Positions 1-9,428 are shown, numbered from the stretch's first letter. The stretch: 64,000 nt of DNA from JASLMY01 sp965226475 (GCA_965226475.1 CBDDDJ010000002.1:248001-312000); one strand, 5' to 3'. Numbers and translations: made by a program. The notes: generated from the sequence alone by a model not told the origin.

Positions 1-1497
1 GCCTCGGGCCTTTCGATCTCCTCGGCGCTCGGCGTGCGCGACAACAACGAGGCATCCTGGACGCAGGTGCTGGAGGTGCTGGAGTTCATGGCCGACGCCA
101 CCGCGATCCCGATCCTGCTGGATGGCGATACCGGCTACGGCAACTTCAACAACATGCGGCGGCTGGTGAACAAGCTCTGCCAGCGCGGCGTCGCCGGCGT
201 CTGCATCGAGGACAAGCTCTTTCCCAAGACCAACAGCTTCGTCGGCAGCGCCCAGCCTCTGGCCGACATCGACGAGTTCTGCGGCAAGATCAAGGCCGGC
301 AAGGACAGCCAGCTGGACGACGATTTCCAGATCGTCGCCCGGGTCGAGGCGCTGATCAGCGGCTGGGGCCTGGACGAGGCGTTGCGCCGGGCCGAGGCCT
401 ACCACGAGGCCGGCGCCGACGCGATCCTGATGCATTCCAAGATCGCGGTGCCGGACGAGATCCTCGCCTTCATGAAGGAATGGGGCGGCCGGGCGCCCGT
501 GGTCATCGTGCCGACGATGTATTACGCGACGCCCACCGACGTCTTCCGCGAGGCCGGCATCTCTCTCGTCATCTGGGCCAACCACAACATGCGCGCGGCG
601 ATGCGGGCGATGCGCGACGTTAGCCGCGAGATCTTTGAGAGCGAGAGCCTGGTCGGCGTCGAGCATCGGATCCCGACGGTGAAGGAGGTCTTCCAGCTCG
701 CTGGCAACGACGAACTGGCGGCGGCCGAGGAACGCTACCTGCCGGACCAGGGCGCCGGCCACGGCGCCATCGTGCTCGCCGCCAGCCGCGGCGCGGCACT
801 CGGCCGCCTCACCGCCGACAGGCCCAAGTGCATGATTCCGGTGCGCGGCGAACCGCTGCTGCAACGCCAGGTCGACATGCTGCACGCCGCGGGCATTGGC
901 GAGGTCACGGTGGTCACCGGCTGGGCGGCCGACGCCATCGACATCGCCAAGATCTCCAAAGTCCAAAACACCAACTACGAAAACTCGAGCGAGGCCCACT
1001 CCCTGCATCTCGCGGCCGAGAAGCTCGCCGGCCCGACGATCGTCAGCTACGGCGACATTCTGATCCGCGACTACATGCTGGACGCGCTGCTTCGCGCGGA
1101 GGGCGACATCGTCGTCATGGCCGACACGCTATGGCGCGACCGGGCGCAGTCGGCCGATGGCCTGGTGCGGGACCTCGTGGTCACCGACCGCCCCTTCTCG
1201 ACGAATTTCCTCGTCGACACGCTGGCCCGACTGGTCGAGGCCGGCGACCAGGTCGACCGGGACCGAGCGACCGGCGAATGGGTCGGAATTTTGAAGCTGA
1301 CGGAGACCGGCGCCGAGGCGATCCGCGACACCCTGGCGGCAATGGAGGCCGACGGCAGTCTCGCCGCCGCCGATATTCCCATCCTGCTGAACCGGGCGAT
1401 TTCCGCCGGCCACGAGGTCCGGGTGCAGTACATCACCGGCCAGTGGCTGGATATCGACGACGCCCTGGATCTGGCGCGCGCCGGCGAACTGGTCTGA
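1..1497 (+). CDS. Phosphoenolpyruvate mutase - phosphonate cytidylyltransferase fusion (5' partial)
   Basis: The reading frame is already open at base 1, so the true start lies upstream of the window. The N-terminal part (to about residue 245 of the visible protein) is a PEP mutase TIM barrel: the LLDGDTGYGN metal/substrate loop and the EDKxFPKxNS lid motif are both present, which separates PEP mutase from isocitrate-lyase relatives. From about position 765 a nucleotidyltransferase domain follows, with GAALGRLTADRPKCMIPV resembling the GxGxRL...PK signature. PEP mutase makes phosphonopyruvate; the PntC-type domain charges aminoethylphosphonate with CMP for transfer to lipid or glycan. Such PepM-PntC fusions are known. 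The rest of the pathway (decarboxylase, transaminase) would lie outside the window. Confidence 0.85.
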   Translation, partial: ASGLSISSALGVRDNNEASWTQVLEVLEFMADATAIPILLDGDTGYGNFNNMRRLVNKLCQRGVAGVCIEDKLFPKTNSFVGSAQPLADIDEFCGKIKAGKDSQLDDDFQIVARVEALISGWGLDEALRRAEAYHEAGADAILMHSKIAVPDEILAFMKEWGGRAPVVIVPTMYYATPTDVFREAGISLVIWANHNMRAAMRAMRDVSREIFESESLVGVEHRIPTVKEVFQLAGNDELAAAEERYLPDQGAGHGAIVLAASRGAALGRLTADRPKCMIPVRGEPLLQRQVDMLHAAGIGEVTVVTGWAADAIDIAKISKVQNTNYENSSEAHSLHLAAEKLAGPTIVSYGDILIRDYMLDALLRAEGDIVVMADTLWRDRAQSADGLVRDLVVTDRPFSTNFLVDTLARLVEAGDQVDRDRATGEWVGILKLTETGAEAIRDTLAAMEADGSLAAADIPILLNRAISAGHEVRVQYITGQWLDIDDALDLARAGELV

Positions 1498-1967
1498 TAC
1501 CGGTGAGCCCTTGAATTGACCTCTCGGCTCGCACAGTCGTCATCGCTAGCGGAGCGTGGCGATCCAGTCGGCCTCGACGGTATTGCGCGGCATCGAGGCG
1601 GACTGGATCGCCACGGTGCTTCGCCCCTCGCGATGACGGTTGTGTTTGCAAGCCAGTGACCAGTCACTTCGTTTGCTCGCCGGTATGAGGCCGGCGAACG
1701 CCCCCCGGATCACGCGCCTCCGAGGGCCACGGACCCGGGAATGACGGGTCTCGACGAGTATTCCCCACTCGTCGGGCGAAACCGTTGCCGTTTCCATACC
1801 TCGGCGGCGCGAAAAAAATCGCGTCCTCGGCCGTCACCTCCGCCATGCCGCCGATGGCGTCCGGCGACGGATAATCGATCCGCTCGCCGTTTCACATTCA
1901 ATTTTTGGGATTCGGCCCCATGACTTCGAGCCCGATGGATCGCCGACGGCGACCTCTCTCTCCGTCG
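1498..1967. other. Intergenic stretch with no supported gene
   Basis: About 470 bases between the PEP mutase fusion and the FliN-like gene, which converge on it. It holds a long imperfect hairpin (1538-1638, listed separately). A minus-strand stretch near 1795-1895 reads like protein but lacks a start and is too short to call. Nothing else is supported. Confidence 0.5.
1538..1638. repeat. Long intergenic palindromic element
   Basis: The arms pair from outside to inside: CGTCATCGC (1538-1546) with GCGATGACG (1630-1638), TGGCGATCCAGTC (1557-1569) with GACTGGATCGCCA (1601-1613), and GCCTCGA with TCGAGGC near the loop. This is the form of small dispersed palindromes found between genes in alphaproteobacteria. 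It could fold in RNA between two convergent genes, but there is no T tract, so a terminator role is only a guess. Confidence 0.6.
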
Positions 1968-2210
1968 CTACCGCGGCCCGATCATAATATCGGTGACCTC
2001 GACCGCGACCTTGTCGCCCCGCACCACGATCTCGCCCCGCCCGATCAAGTGATCATTCGCGTGTATCCAGACTCGGCTGTGGACCCAGGCATCGAGTTCG
2101 ATGACCGCGCCCCGGCCCATTCTCAACAGTTGGTGGATCGGCATCACCGCCGTTCCGATCGAGACTGTGATTTCCACTTCGACGTCGTTGGTGGCGTTCG
2201 GTAAACTCAC
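1968..2210 (-). CDS. fliN: FliN-like flagellar motor switch protein (short)
   Basis: This 80-residue protein is essentially one SpoA (surface presentation of antigens) domain. The run from VEITVSIG through LLRMGRGAVIELD to LIGRGEIVV and VTDIM matches the C-terminal part of FliN, which sits in the flagellar C-ring and takes part in rotor switching. Family members are usually 100-140 residues, so the N-terminal extension is missing or was lost. The GTG at 2210 is the only usable start: the frame is open upstream to a stop near 2275 without ATG or GTG, and the ribosome site is weak. An IS-type element begins 104 bases upstream and may have removed the native promoter. No other flagellar gene is adjacent; motA/motB lie about 50 kb away. 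Confidence 0.65.
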   Translation of the reverse strand: MSLPNATNDVEVEITVSIGTAVMPIHQLLRMGRGAVIELDAWVHSRVWIHANDHLIGRGEIVVRGDKVAVEVTDIMIGPR

Positions 2211-2379
2211 GGGAATGATCTCGTCGCTGGTTGATGGCGCCTCTCGCCAGCATTGCCCAATGTGGTTAGTGAGTCATGAACACGACGAAGTTGATGACGC
2301 GAACCCCTCATGTTGAGTCGGACCCGATTTCCTTGGACACAGAATTGGCTTAATCGAAGTGTCCAAGGAGGACCGGAAC

Positions 2380-2790
2380 ATGGCCGATAATTTTGAGAAG
2401 AAAGTTGCTGTTGATGGGCCTGTGGTAAATGCGGGCGAGCTTGGCTCGTCCACGTTTTCCCCAGGCCAGGCTTTGCCGGCAGGCCCGCTGGGACTTGGCC
2501 AGCGATGGACGGTGGCGCGCAAGCGTGAGGTCGTTCCGCGGCTTTTGCGTGACGAGCCGGTGCAACTTCTGTCGCGCCAGTTGGGCGTAGAGATCTTCCG
2601 GCTCGAGCAGTGGCGTGAGAAAGCGATCGGCGGGATCGACGCCTCGCTCAAGCAACGCAAGGGCGATCCGGTGCAGGCGGAACTGGATAGCGCCATGAAG
2701 CGGATCGGAGAGTTGACCATGCAGGTGGAACTGCTGGAGGCCAAGACGGAGACCTTCGGCCCTTTGGGGCGGCGGAGGTCGCGGCGATGA
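2380..2790 (+). CDS. Transposase OrfA, IS copy A
   Basis: This 136-residue accessory protein has a helix-turn-helix region around residues 40-80 (RWTVARKREVVPRLLRDE ... LGVEIFRLEQW) followed by a helical segment near residues 100-125 (MKRIGELTMQVELLEAK) likely to mediate dimerisation. It would bind the IS ends with OrfB. ATG 2380 is chosen because AAGGAGG lies 8 bases upstream; an in-frame GTG at 2359 lacks a site. Its stop overlaps the orfB start as ATGA, which points to translational coupling rather than the slippery frameshift typical of IS3. Confidence 0.8.
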   Translation: MADNFEKKVAVDGPVVNAGELGSSTFSPGQALPAGPLGLGQRWTVARKREVVPRLLRDEPVQLLSRQLGVEIFRLEQWREKAIGGIDASLKQRKGDPVQAELDSAMKRIGELTMQVELLEAKTETFGPLGRRRSRR

Positions 2791-3692
2791 GTGCCGCCAC
2801 CTCGCCCGGCACGGGTCTGGCCTACGGCCTGCGGCGGGTCTGCGCCGCCTGGGGCATGGCCCGCTCCTCGTTCTACGCCATGACCTCCGGCCAGCACGCC
2901 GAGCAGCCGCCGGCAAAGCGTCGGGGACCGAAGCCCGCGATCTCGGACCAGGCGCTGCTGGTGGCGATCGAAGCCGACCTGGAGGCATCGCCCTGGGAGG
3001 GCGAGGGCTACCGCAAGGTCTGGGCTCGGCTTCGGGTCTGTCGCGACATCCGGGTTGCCCGCAAGCGGGTGCTCCGCCTGATGCGCGAGAACAATCTGCT
3101 CTCGCCCCATCGCTGCCGCCGCCGTGGCGGCAATCCCCATGACGGTGAGATCATCACTCATGCCCCGAACCTCATGTGGGGCACCGATGGCGTTCGGGTG
3201 TTCACGGTGGACGACGGCTGGGGCTGGATCTTCACCGCCGTCGAGCATTGGAACGCCGAGTGTGTCGGCTGGCATGTCTGCAAGCGCGGCGACCGCTTCG
3301 CCGCCCTGCAGCCGATCTCCATGGGGCTTGCCGGGCTGTATGGCTCGACCGCGGCCGGCGCGGCTCGGGGGCTGGCCTTGCGGATGGATCACGGCTCCCA
3401 GTATCTGTCGGACCACTTCACCAACCAGATCAAGTTCTGGGGCATCCAGCCGTCCTACGCCTTCGTCGCCGAGCCCCAGACCAACGGCGTCGCCGAGCGG
3501 TTCAATCGCACGCTGAAGGAACAGATCATCCATGGTCGCATCTACCGCAACATCGCGGAGCTGCGGGACGCCGTCCGCGACTTCGTCGAACTCTACAATG
3601 CCCAGTGGATCGTCGAAAAGAACGGCTACCTGAGCCCCGCTCAAGCTCGTCAGGCGTGGCACGCCGCGATCTCAATCAGGCCCGCCGCGTGA
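2787..3692 (+). CDS. Transposase OrfB (DDE integrase core), IS copy A
   Basis: This 301-residue catalytic transposase has an N-terminal helical DNA-binding region (residues 1-110) and an rve core. The presumed acidic triad is visible: D in MWGTDGVRVF, D in RMDHGSQYLS and E in GVAERFNRTLKEQ. It carries out strand cleavage and transfer of the element. It looks intact and is the same as the copy B protein over its length, so this copy may be active. Confidence 0.88.
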   Translation: MSAATSPGTGLAYGLRRVCAAWGMARSSFYAMTSGQHAEQPPAKRRGPKPAISDQALLVAIEADLEASPWEGEGYRKVWARLRVCRDIRVARKRVLRLMRENNLLSPHRCRRRGGNPHDGEIITHAPNLMWGTDGVRVFTVDDGWGWIFTAVEHWNAECVGWHVCKRGDRFAALQPISMGLAGLYGSTAAGAARGLALRMDHGSQYLSDHFTNQIKFWGIQPSYAFVAEPQTNGVAERFNRTLKEQIIHGRIYRNIAELRDAVRDFVELYNAQWIVEKNGYLSPAQARQAWHAAISIRPAA

Positions 3693-4011
3693 GACAAACT
3701 TGTGTCCAAGGAACCGGGTGCGCTACACGAACCCCTCATGTCGTCTCCAGCGCCCCGAGGGCGAGTGGCTCGTCGAGGGCCAGGCGGACAGGCGCTTCGC
3801 GCGGCGGCGGCCACCGGCGCCGGGTCGCCCCTTCGATCCATGGCGACGGCCGTCCCCGGACCCGGGCGGTCCACCCGTCACCGTAATCGGGAGTTGGCGC
3901 ACCGCTTCCGATCGGCCAGAATTCCGTATACTCAGTCTTTGCCACCGTCGTCGTCATGTCCCAAACATCACCCAGTATCCTGCGCAAATCCCCAATCCAG
4001 GCGAGAAACGT

Positions 4012-5109
4012 ATGAATAGCGAATTTGGCACGGTGCCCGATAGGTCCTCCGTCGGCATCGGTTTCTTCGAAAAATGGCTGTCGATTTGGGTCGCCCTGTG
4101 CATCGCCGCCGGGATTGCTCTCGGTAGCACGATACCAACTCTGTTTCAGTTTCTCGCCGATCTGGAATACGCATCGGTCAATCTGATCGTGGCGGCCCTG
4201 ATCTGGGGAATGGTGTACCCAATGATGGTGAACGTGAATTTCGCCAGCCTCCGACACATTGGCGAGCGCCCAAAGGGACTGATCATTACCATCGTCGTCA
4301 ATTGGCTGATCAAGCCCTTTACGATGGTTGCGCTAGGTATCCTTTTTTTCGAGATCTTCTTCGCCGACATCATCGCTCCCGCCGATGCGCAACAGTATAT
4401 CGCGGGGCTCATACTGCTTGGCGCGGCCCCTTGTACCGCGATGGTTTTTGTTTGGTCGCAGCTCACCCGCGGCGACGCGACCTACACGCTGGTCCAGGTC
4501 TCGTTGAACGATATCATCATGGTCTTCGCCTTCGCCCCGATCGTCGCTCTTTTGCTGGGCGTCACCAACATCGATGTTCCCTGGCGGACATTGATTTTGT
4601 CCGTCGCGCTCTATGTCGTTATCCCTCTCATTGCCGGGGCGCTCACACGGAGACACCTGATCAGCCATTCCGATCGGGGAGAATCCGGCGCGGCATCGGT
4701 GGCGCGGTTCTGCCACAGGATCAAGCCGCTATCGGTGATTGCGCTTCTCGCCACCGTGGTGCTGCTTTTTGGTTTCCAAGGCCATGTCATCTTGGATCGT
4801 CCCTTGCTCATCGCGTTGATAGCGGCGCCACTGCTGGTTCAGTCCTATGGTATTTTTGCCGTCGCCTACGGTACGGCTTATTTGTGGCGGGTCCCGTTCA
4901 ATGTCGCCGCGCCTTGCGCCCTCATCGGCACGTCGAACTTTTTCGAGCTGGCCGTGGCGGTCGCCATCTCTCTCTTCGGCCTGAATTCCGGGGCGGCGTT
5001 GACGACCGTGGTTGGTGTTCTCGTCGAAGTCCCGGTGATGTTGTCCCTGGTAGCGCTCGCCAACCGCACGCGGTATTTGTTTCCAGCCGCGCGGCCGGAA
5101 TACCCCTGA
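4012..5109 (+). CDS. acr3: Arsenite efflux permease, Acr3 family
   Basis: This 365-residue integral membrane protein has about ten hydrophobic segments starting at residue 20 (WLSIWVALCIAAGIALG). It carries the Acr3 hallmarks: the conserved cysteine in LLGAAPCTAMVFVWS and the glutamate in TSNFFELAVAVAI, both needed for arsenite transport in studied family members. The protein exports As(III) across the inner membrane using the proton gradient. ATG 4012 is preferred because GGCGAG precedes it and family homology begins there; the frame is open further upstream without a fitting start. No arsR, arsC or other ars gene is adjacent, so it stands alone between two IS copies. Each of those ISs has its own target repeats, so the gene is not demonstrably part of a composite transposon. 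Confidence 0.92.
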   Translation: MNSEFGTVPDRSSVGIGFFEKWLSIWVALCIAAGIALGSTIPTLFQFLADLEYASVNLIVAALIWGMVYPMMVNVNFASLRHIGERPKGLIITIVVNWLIKPFTMVALGILFFEIFFADIIAPADAQQYIAGLILLGAAPCTAMVFVWSQLTRGDATYTLVQVSLNDIIMVFAFAPIVALLLGVTNIDVPWRTLILSVALYVVIPLIAGALTRRHLISHSDRGESGAASVARFCHRIKPLSVIALLATVVLLFGFQGHVILDRPLLIALIAAPLLVQSYGIFAVAYGTAYLWRVPFNVAAPCALIGTSNFFELAVAVAISLFGLNSGAALTTVVGVLVEVPVMLSLVALANRTRYLFPAARPEYP

Positions 5110-5615
5110 TCCATCCGCGCTTCACCCTCGACCTGGCGCGCGGCGAAGTTCACCGCTACCTCGAATTGCGCGGGTGAGGCGCCGCGGGCCGACAGGCGCC
5201 CGGCGGAGGCCGTCTCGCCGGGACCATCGGTCCCCATGTCCCGCGCCACGTCACCCCGTCGATCCCCGGCGCATCGCCGCTTCCAACCACGTCGTATCCG
5301 CGCCGAACCGGCTTCCGGAACACCATGAGCGCGGAGCCCTCGGGGCGTTGGGTGCGCGGCGGCCTGGTGGACCGCGACGCCCCCGGCCTCCAATTCAAGA
5401 GATCGCGGACGCCGGCATCACGGCTGAAACAAATGAAACCCGATAGCCCGTCCGGCGACACGATTTAGAAGTCTTCGTCTCCCAAATGATTGGAATCGGC
5501 ACTCGGCCGGGTTCGCGCACGCAGCGCGCCACGGGAAACCGAGATGCGCTGGCACCGGCACTGGTCGGCACCCATCGACGCCTCCCGGTACGGCGGACGA
5601 AACAAGGAGAGAGTC
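5110..5615. other. Intergenic stretch without a recognised gene
   Basis: About 500 bases between acr3 and the interrupted secreted-protein gene. A 48-codon reading frame from ATG 5322 to 5469 (beginning MSAEPSGRWVRGGLVDRD) has no recognised relatives and no good ribosome site. A GC-rich minus-strand frame is also open. Neither is supported as a gene. Confidence 0.4.
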
Positions 5616-6383
5616 ATGAAACGAGTTCTTCCCATCACGATTTTGCTGATGACCTGCGCCGGTGAGGTAGTTGCTCAGGCCTCCGATGTCGACTGCGTGC
5701 GGTGCGTCGACACGACCGATATCCAGTTGGGAGCGATCACCAGCGGACGCCTTCGCGACGGCGCGGTGCGTTCGGCCAAGATCCGGAATGGCGCCGTCAC
5801 GGTGAGCAAGCTCGCGCTGGGCGCCGTGACCAATGGCAGGATCGCGGACGGTGCCGTGAGCAACCGCAAGATTGCGCCGTTGGCGATCAGGGAAGGCCGG
5901 CTCGCCACCGGCGCGGTTTCGACGAGCAAGATCCGCAATGGCGCGGTGACGGCGGCAAAGCTGGCGCCGGATGCCGTCTACGTGAAGACACTGGTCGTCA
6001 GCCCCGTCGGGCCAGGCGCGGCCGACAACTGCGACGAGTTACGCGACACCCTCGCCTCCATCACCGACAGCTCTCGGACCGTGCCCTACCTAGTCAAGGT
6101 CGAGCCAGGCGTCTATGACTGCGGCGGCGAGACCGTGGCGATGAAGCCCTATGTCGACATCGAAGGTTCCGGTCGCGGCGTCACCAGGTTCGCGACGAGC
6201 GATTCCGCGGCCGACCAGACCGCGACCTTCAAGCTCGCCTCGAACGCCGAATTGCGAAGCCTGACCATCGACGTCGATCTGAGCAACACTCCCGGGTCGA
6301 GCACCAATGCGCTTTCGTGAGTCGGACCCGATTTCCTTGGACACAGAATTGGCTTAATCGAAGTGTCCAAGGAGGACCGGAAC

Positions 6384-6794
6384 ATGGCCGATAATTTTGA
6401 GAAGAAAGTTGCTGTTGATGGGCCTGTGGTAAACGAGGGCGAGCTTGGCTCGTCCACGTTTTCCCCAGGCCAGGCTTTGCCGGCAGGCCCGCTGGGACTT
6501 GGCCAGCGATGGACGGTGGCGCGCAAGCGTGAGGTCGTTCCGCGGCTTTTGCGTGACGAGCCGGTGCAACTTCTGTCGCGCCAGTTGGGCGTAGAGATCT
6601 TCCGGCTCGAGCAGTGGCGTGAGAAAGCGATCGGCGGGATCGACGCCTCGCTCAAGCAACGCAAGGGCGATCCGGTGCAGGCGGAACTGGATAGCGCCAT
6701 GAAGCGGATCGGAGAGTTGACCATGCAGGTGGAACTGCTGGAGGCCAAGACGGAGACCTTCGGCCCTTTGGGGCGGCGGAGGTCGCGGCGATGA
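6384..6794 (+). CDS. Transposase OrfA, IS copy B
   Basis: This is the 136-residue OrfA of copy B, the same as in copy A apart from alanine to glutamate near residue 20 (codons aat-gcg changed to aac-gag). The helix-turn-helix and helical C-terminus are intact. It starts at the ATG 8 bases after AAGGAGG and overlaps orfB by ATGA. Confidence 0.8.
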   Translation: MADNFEKKVAVDGPVVNEGELGSSTFSPGQALPAGPLGLGQRWTVARKREVVPRLLRDEPVQLLSRQLGVEIFRLEQWREKAIGGIDASLKQRKGDPVQAELDSAMKRIGELTMQVELLEAKTETFGPLGRRRSRR

Positions 6795-7696
6795 GTGCCG
6801 CCACCTCGCCCGGCACGGGTCTGGCCTACGGCCTGCGGCGGGTCTGCGCCGCCTGGGGCATGGCCCGCTCCTCGTTCTACGCCATGACCTCCGGCCAGCA
6901 CGCCGAGCAGCCGCCGGCAAAGCGTCGGGGACCGAAGCCCGCGATCTCGGACCAGGCGCTGCTGGTGGCGATCGAAGCCGACCTGGAGGCATCGCCCTGG
7001 GAGGGCGAGGGCTACCGCAAGGTCTGGGCTCGGCTTCGGGTCTGTCGCGACATCCGGGTTGCCCGCAAGCGGGTGCTCCGCCTGATGCGCGAGAACAATC
7101 TGCTCTCGCCCCATCGCTGCCGCCGCCGTGGCGGCAATCCCCATGACGGTGAGATCATCACTCATGCCCCGAACCTCATGTGGGGCACCGATGGCGTTCG
7201 GGTGTTCACGGTGGACGACGGCTGGGGCTGGATCTTCACCGCCGTCGAGCATTGGAACGCCGAGTGTGTCGGCTGGCATGTCTGCAAGCGCGGCGACCGC
7301 TTCGCCGCCCTGCAGCCGATCTCCATGGGGCTTGCCGGGCTGTATGGCTCGACCGCGGCCGGCGCGGCTCGGGGGCTGGCCTTGCGGATGGATCACGGCT
7401 CCCAGTATCTGTCGGACCACTTCACCAACCAGATCAAGTTCTGGGGCATCCAGCCGTCCTACGCCTTCGTCGCCGAGCCCCAGACCAACGGCGTCGCCGA
7501 GCGGTTCAATCGCACGCTGAAGGAACAGATCATCCATGGTCGCATCTACCGCAACATCGCGGAGCTGCGGGACGCCGTCCGCGACTTCGTCGAACTCTAC
7601 AATGCCCAGTGGATCGTCGAAAAGAACGGCTACCTGAGCCCCGCTCAAGCTCGTCAGGCGTGGCACGCCGCGATCTCAATCAGGCCCGCCGCGTGA
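6791..7696 (+). CDS. Transposase OrfB (DDE integrase core), IS copy B
   Basis: This 301-residue transposase reads the same as the copy A protein, with the three presumed catalytic acids in GTDGV, MDHGSQ and GVAERFN. It appears intact. It is inserted in the sense direction of the host gene. Confidence 0.88.
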   Translation: MSAATSPGTGLAYGLRRVCAAWGMARSSFYAMTSGQHAEQPPAKRRGPKPAISDQALLVAIEADLEASPWEGEGYRKVWARLRVCRDIRVARKRVLRLMRENNLLSPHRCRRRGGNPHDGEIITHAPNLMWGTDGVRVFTVDDGWGWIFTAVEHWNAECVGWHVCKRGDRFAALQPISMGLAGLYGSTAAGAARGLALRMDHGSQYLSDHFTNQIKFWGIQPSYAFVAEPQTNGVAERFNRTLKEQIIHGRIYRNIAELRDAVRDFVELYNAQWIVEKNGYLSPAQARQAWHAAISIRPAA

Positions 7697-7977
7697 GACA
7701 AACTTGTGTCCAAGGAACCGGGTGCGCTACACCAATGCGCTTTCGGACGGAGATCAGCCTCTCGCCGGCAGCCGCGTCACCGACGTGCATATCACGTCCA
7801 GTGCCGAGAATACCGCTCAAGGCATCAACTTGCTCGGCGACTCGGCATTGACCGTGACCGACAGCATCATCGAGGCGACGGCGCAAACCAATACGATCGG
7901 CGTATACGGTTACTACGCGGATGCGGTAACGGTCGAACTCGTCAACGTGAAGGTAAGCGCAACCGGTGGCGCGAATT

Positions 7978-9428
7978 GGGGATGTCCCGGGCTCTGTTGA
8001 AAAGCTGAAGTAGGCGTCGTCCGCCTGGAGCCGCTAGGCTCTGGGTGCTGATTCCATCAAGGAGAACGACGCCATGACCAAGACTACACGCAACGACCGT
8101 TCCTCGGAACCATCCTGTCGGCTCTTGCCATCGATGCCGGAGGCCTTCGACGATCCGCGCATGAGCGTCGATCGCTTCTGCCTTTTGGCGGGCCTCGAGT
8201 CTTTGAACGAGATGATGTCGGCGGACGCGGAAGCCTTGTGCGGTTCGCGCCACGCCGGCTCGGGCGAGCGCAAGGGCCATCGATGGGGCACGACCCGGAG
8301 CGAGATCGCCTACCACGGCGGCAAAGTGAAGGTCGAGCGCCCTCGGGTGGGGGACTTCGCGGGTCGGGAGATGAGCCTGCCGAGTTGGGAGCTGCTGTCG
8401 GAACCCGAACTCTTGCAAGCCTGGGCGATGAATCTGATGGTGATCAACGTCTCGACCCGCAAGTATGCCCGCGCGGTGCGCCTGCCGGACGATGCGGGCG
8501 GCGATCTGCCGGCGGCATCGGGTGACGCAACCTCGAAGTCGGCGGTCTCGCGCCGTTTCGTGGCGTTGACGCGAAGCAAGCTGAAGGCCTGGCTGGCGAG
8601 CCCGCTCGACGATCTCGATCTCGTGGTGCTCCAGATCGACGGGCTCCATGTCGGCGATCACCTGATGGTGGCGGCGATCGGCATCGACACCGGCGGCGCG
8701 AAGCACGTGCTGGGCCTGGCCGAGGGCGCGACGGAGAACGCGGCCACGGTGCAAGCCATGCTCGACAACCTGATCGAGCGCGGTCTCGATCCCGAACGGC
8801 CTCGGCTCTACATCGTCGACGGCGCCAAGGCGCTCTCGAAGGCGATCCGGCGGACCTTCGGGCGGGCGGCGGCCCTCCAGCGCTGCCAGGTGCACAAGGG
8901 GCGCAACATCACGGACCGGCTGGACGAGAGCCTCCATGCCGGCGTCAGGAAGGTCTTGCGGCAGGCCTGGCAGCAGGACGACGCGGCCAAGGCCGAACGG
9001 CTCTTGCGCAACCTCGCCCGCCGTCTGGAGCATGACGCACCCGGCGTCTCGGGCTCGATCCTGGAGGGCCTGGACGAGATCCTGACCGTGATCCGGCTCG
9101 GCCTCCCGCCGCAACTTCGACGCTCGCTGGCTTGCACCAACGCCATCGAGAACGCGATCGGCACCGTCCGGACGGTGCAGCGGAACGTCAAGCGCTGGCG
9201 CAACGCCGAGATGGCGCTGCGTTGGACCGCCGCCGGCCCCTTGGAGGCGCAAAAGACCTTCCGCCGCCTCAAGGCCTACCGCCAGCTCCCCATCCTCGAC
9301 GCCGCCCTGCGGGAGGCGGTGAGAAAGGCCGGAGCAAAGTCCGTCATTGAAGACATCGAGGTGGCCGCGTAGCCTCTCGATCAGACGATGCCTATCTCGC
9401 ACTTTTCAACATTGGGTGGGACATCACC
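7978..9428 (+). mobile_element. IS256-family element, first copy (1451 bp)
   Basis: The ends are GGGGATGTCCCGGGCTCTG... on the left and, reversed, GGTGATGTCCCACCCAATG... on the right; both continue into TTGAAAAG and TAGGC.TCGT. The 8-base target repeat CGCGAATT lies at 7970-7977 and 9429-9436, as usual for IS256. Excising the element joins the second and third parts of the beta-helix gene in frame. Confidence 0.9.
8074..9372 (+). CDS. IS256-family (mutator-type) transposase
   Basis: This 432-residue transposase shows the family's DDE layout: D in VVLQIDGLHVGDH, D in YIVDGAKALSKA, and E in the CTNAIENAIGTVR segment, with a CQVHKGRNI motif between. It mobilises the element by a copy-out mechanism in studied relatives. 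ATG 8074 follows AAGGAGAACGACGCC. It looks intact. It is clearly related to, but several percent different from, the copy at 11.6-12.9 kb, so the two are separate arrivals or old copies. Confidence 0.92.
   Translation: MTKTTRNDRSSEPSCRLLPSMPEAFDDPRMSVDRFCLLAGLESLNEMMSADAEALCGSRHAGSGERKGHRWGTTRSEIAYHGGKVKVERPRVGDFAGREMSLPSWELLSEPELLQAWAMNLMVINVSTRKYARAVRLPDDAGGDLPAASGDATSKSAVSRRFVALTRSKLKAWLASPLDDLDLVVLQIDGLHVGDHLMVAAIGIDTGGAKHVLGLAEGATENAATVQAMLDNLIERGLDPERPRLYIVDGAKALSKAIRRTFGRAAALQRCQVHKGRNITDRLDESLHAGVRKVLRQAWQQDDAAKAERLLRNLARRLEHDAPGVSGSILEGLDEILTVIRLGLPPQLRRSLACTNAIENAIGTVRTVQRNVKRWRNAEMALRWTAAGPLEAQKTFRRLKAYRQLPILDAALREAVRKAGAKSVIEDIEVAA

Larger units (their letters stand above)
2314..3727 (+). 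mobile_element. Two-ORF rve-type IS, copy A (1414 bp)
   Basis: The left end TGAGTCGGACCC and the reversed right end TGTAGCGCACCC form imperfect inverted repeats that continue into TTCCTTGGACACA on both sides. The element is flanked by a 14-base direct repeat, CGAACCCCTCATGT (2300-2313 and 3728-3741). It encodes an OrfA/OrfB pair with a DDE integrase-core transposase. The organisation is IS3-like, while TGT ends and a long duplication recall IS481; the family is left open. Copies B and C in this window are near-identical. Confidence 0.9.
6318..7731 (+). mobile_element. Two-ORF rve-type IS, copy B (1414 bp)
   Basis: Same length and ends as copy A. It is flanked by the 14-base direct repeat CCAATGCGCTTTCG (6304-6317 and 7732-7745). 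It sits in the secreted beta-helix gene, and removing it with one repeat restores the frame. One amino-acid change in OrfA (NEGELG instead of NAGELG) separates it from copy A. Confidence 0.92.

Noticed and set aside
1795..1895. A protein-like minus-strand stretch (NGERIDYPSPDAIGGMAEVT) as a gene or remnant.
   Set aside because: Only about 35 codons, bounded by a stop, no start or ribosome site, and no family recognised.
5156..5461. 101-codon minus-strand ORF in the acr3 downstream gap.
   Set aside because: Arginine/proline-rich composition expected for antisense of GC-rich DNA; no homology recognised and no ribosome site.
2314..7731. Composite transposon carrying acr3 between IS copies A and B in direct orientation.
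   Set aside because: Each copy has its own private 14-bp target repeat, and copy B's repeat lies inside one host gene. Both inserted independently, so the pair need not have moved acr3.
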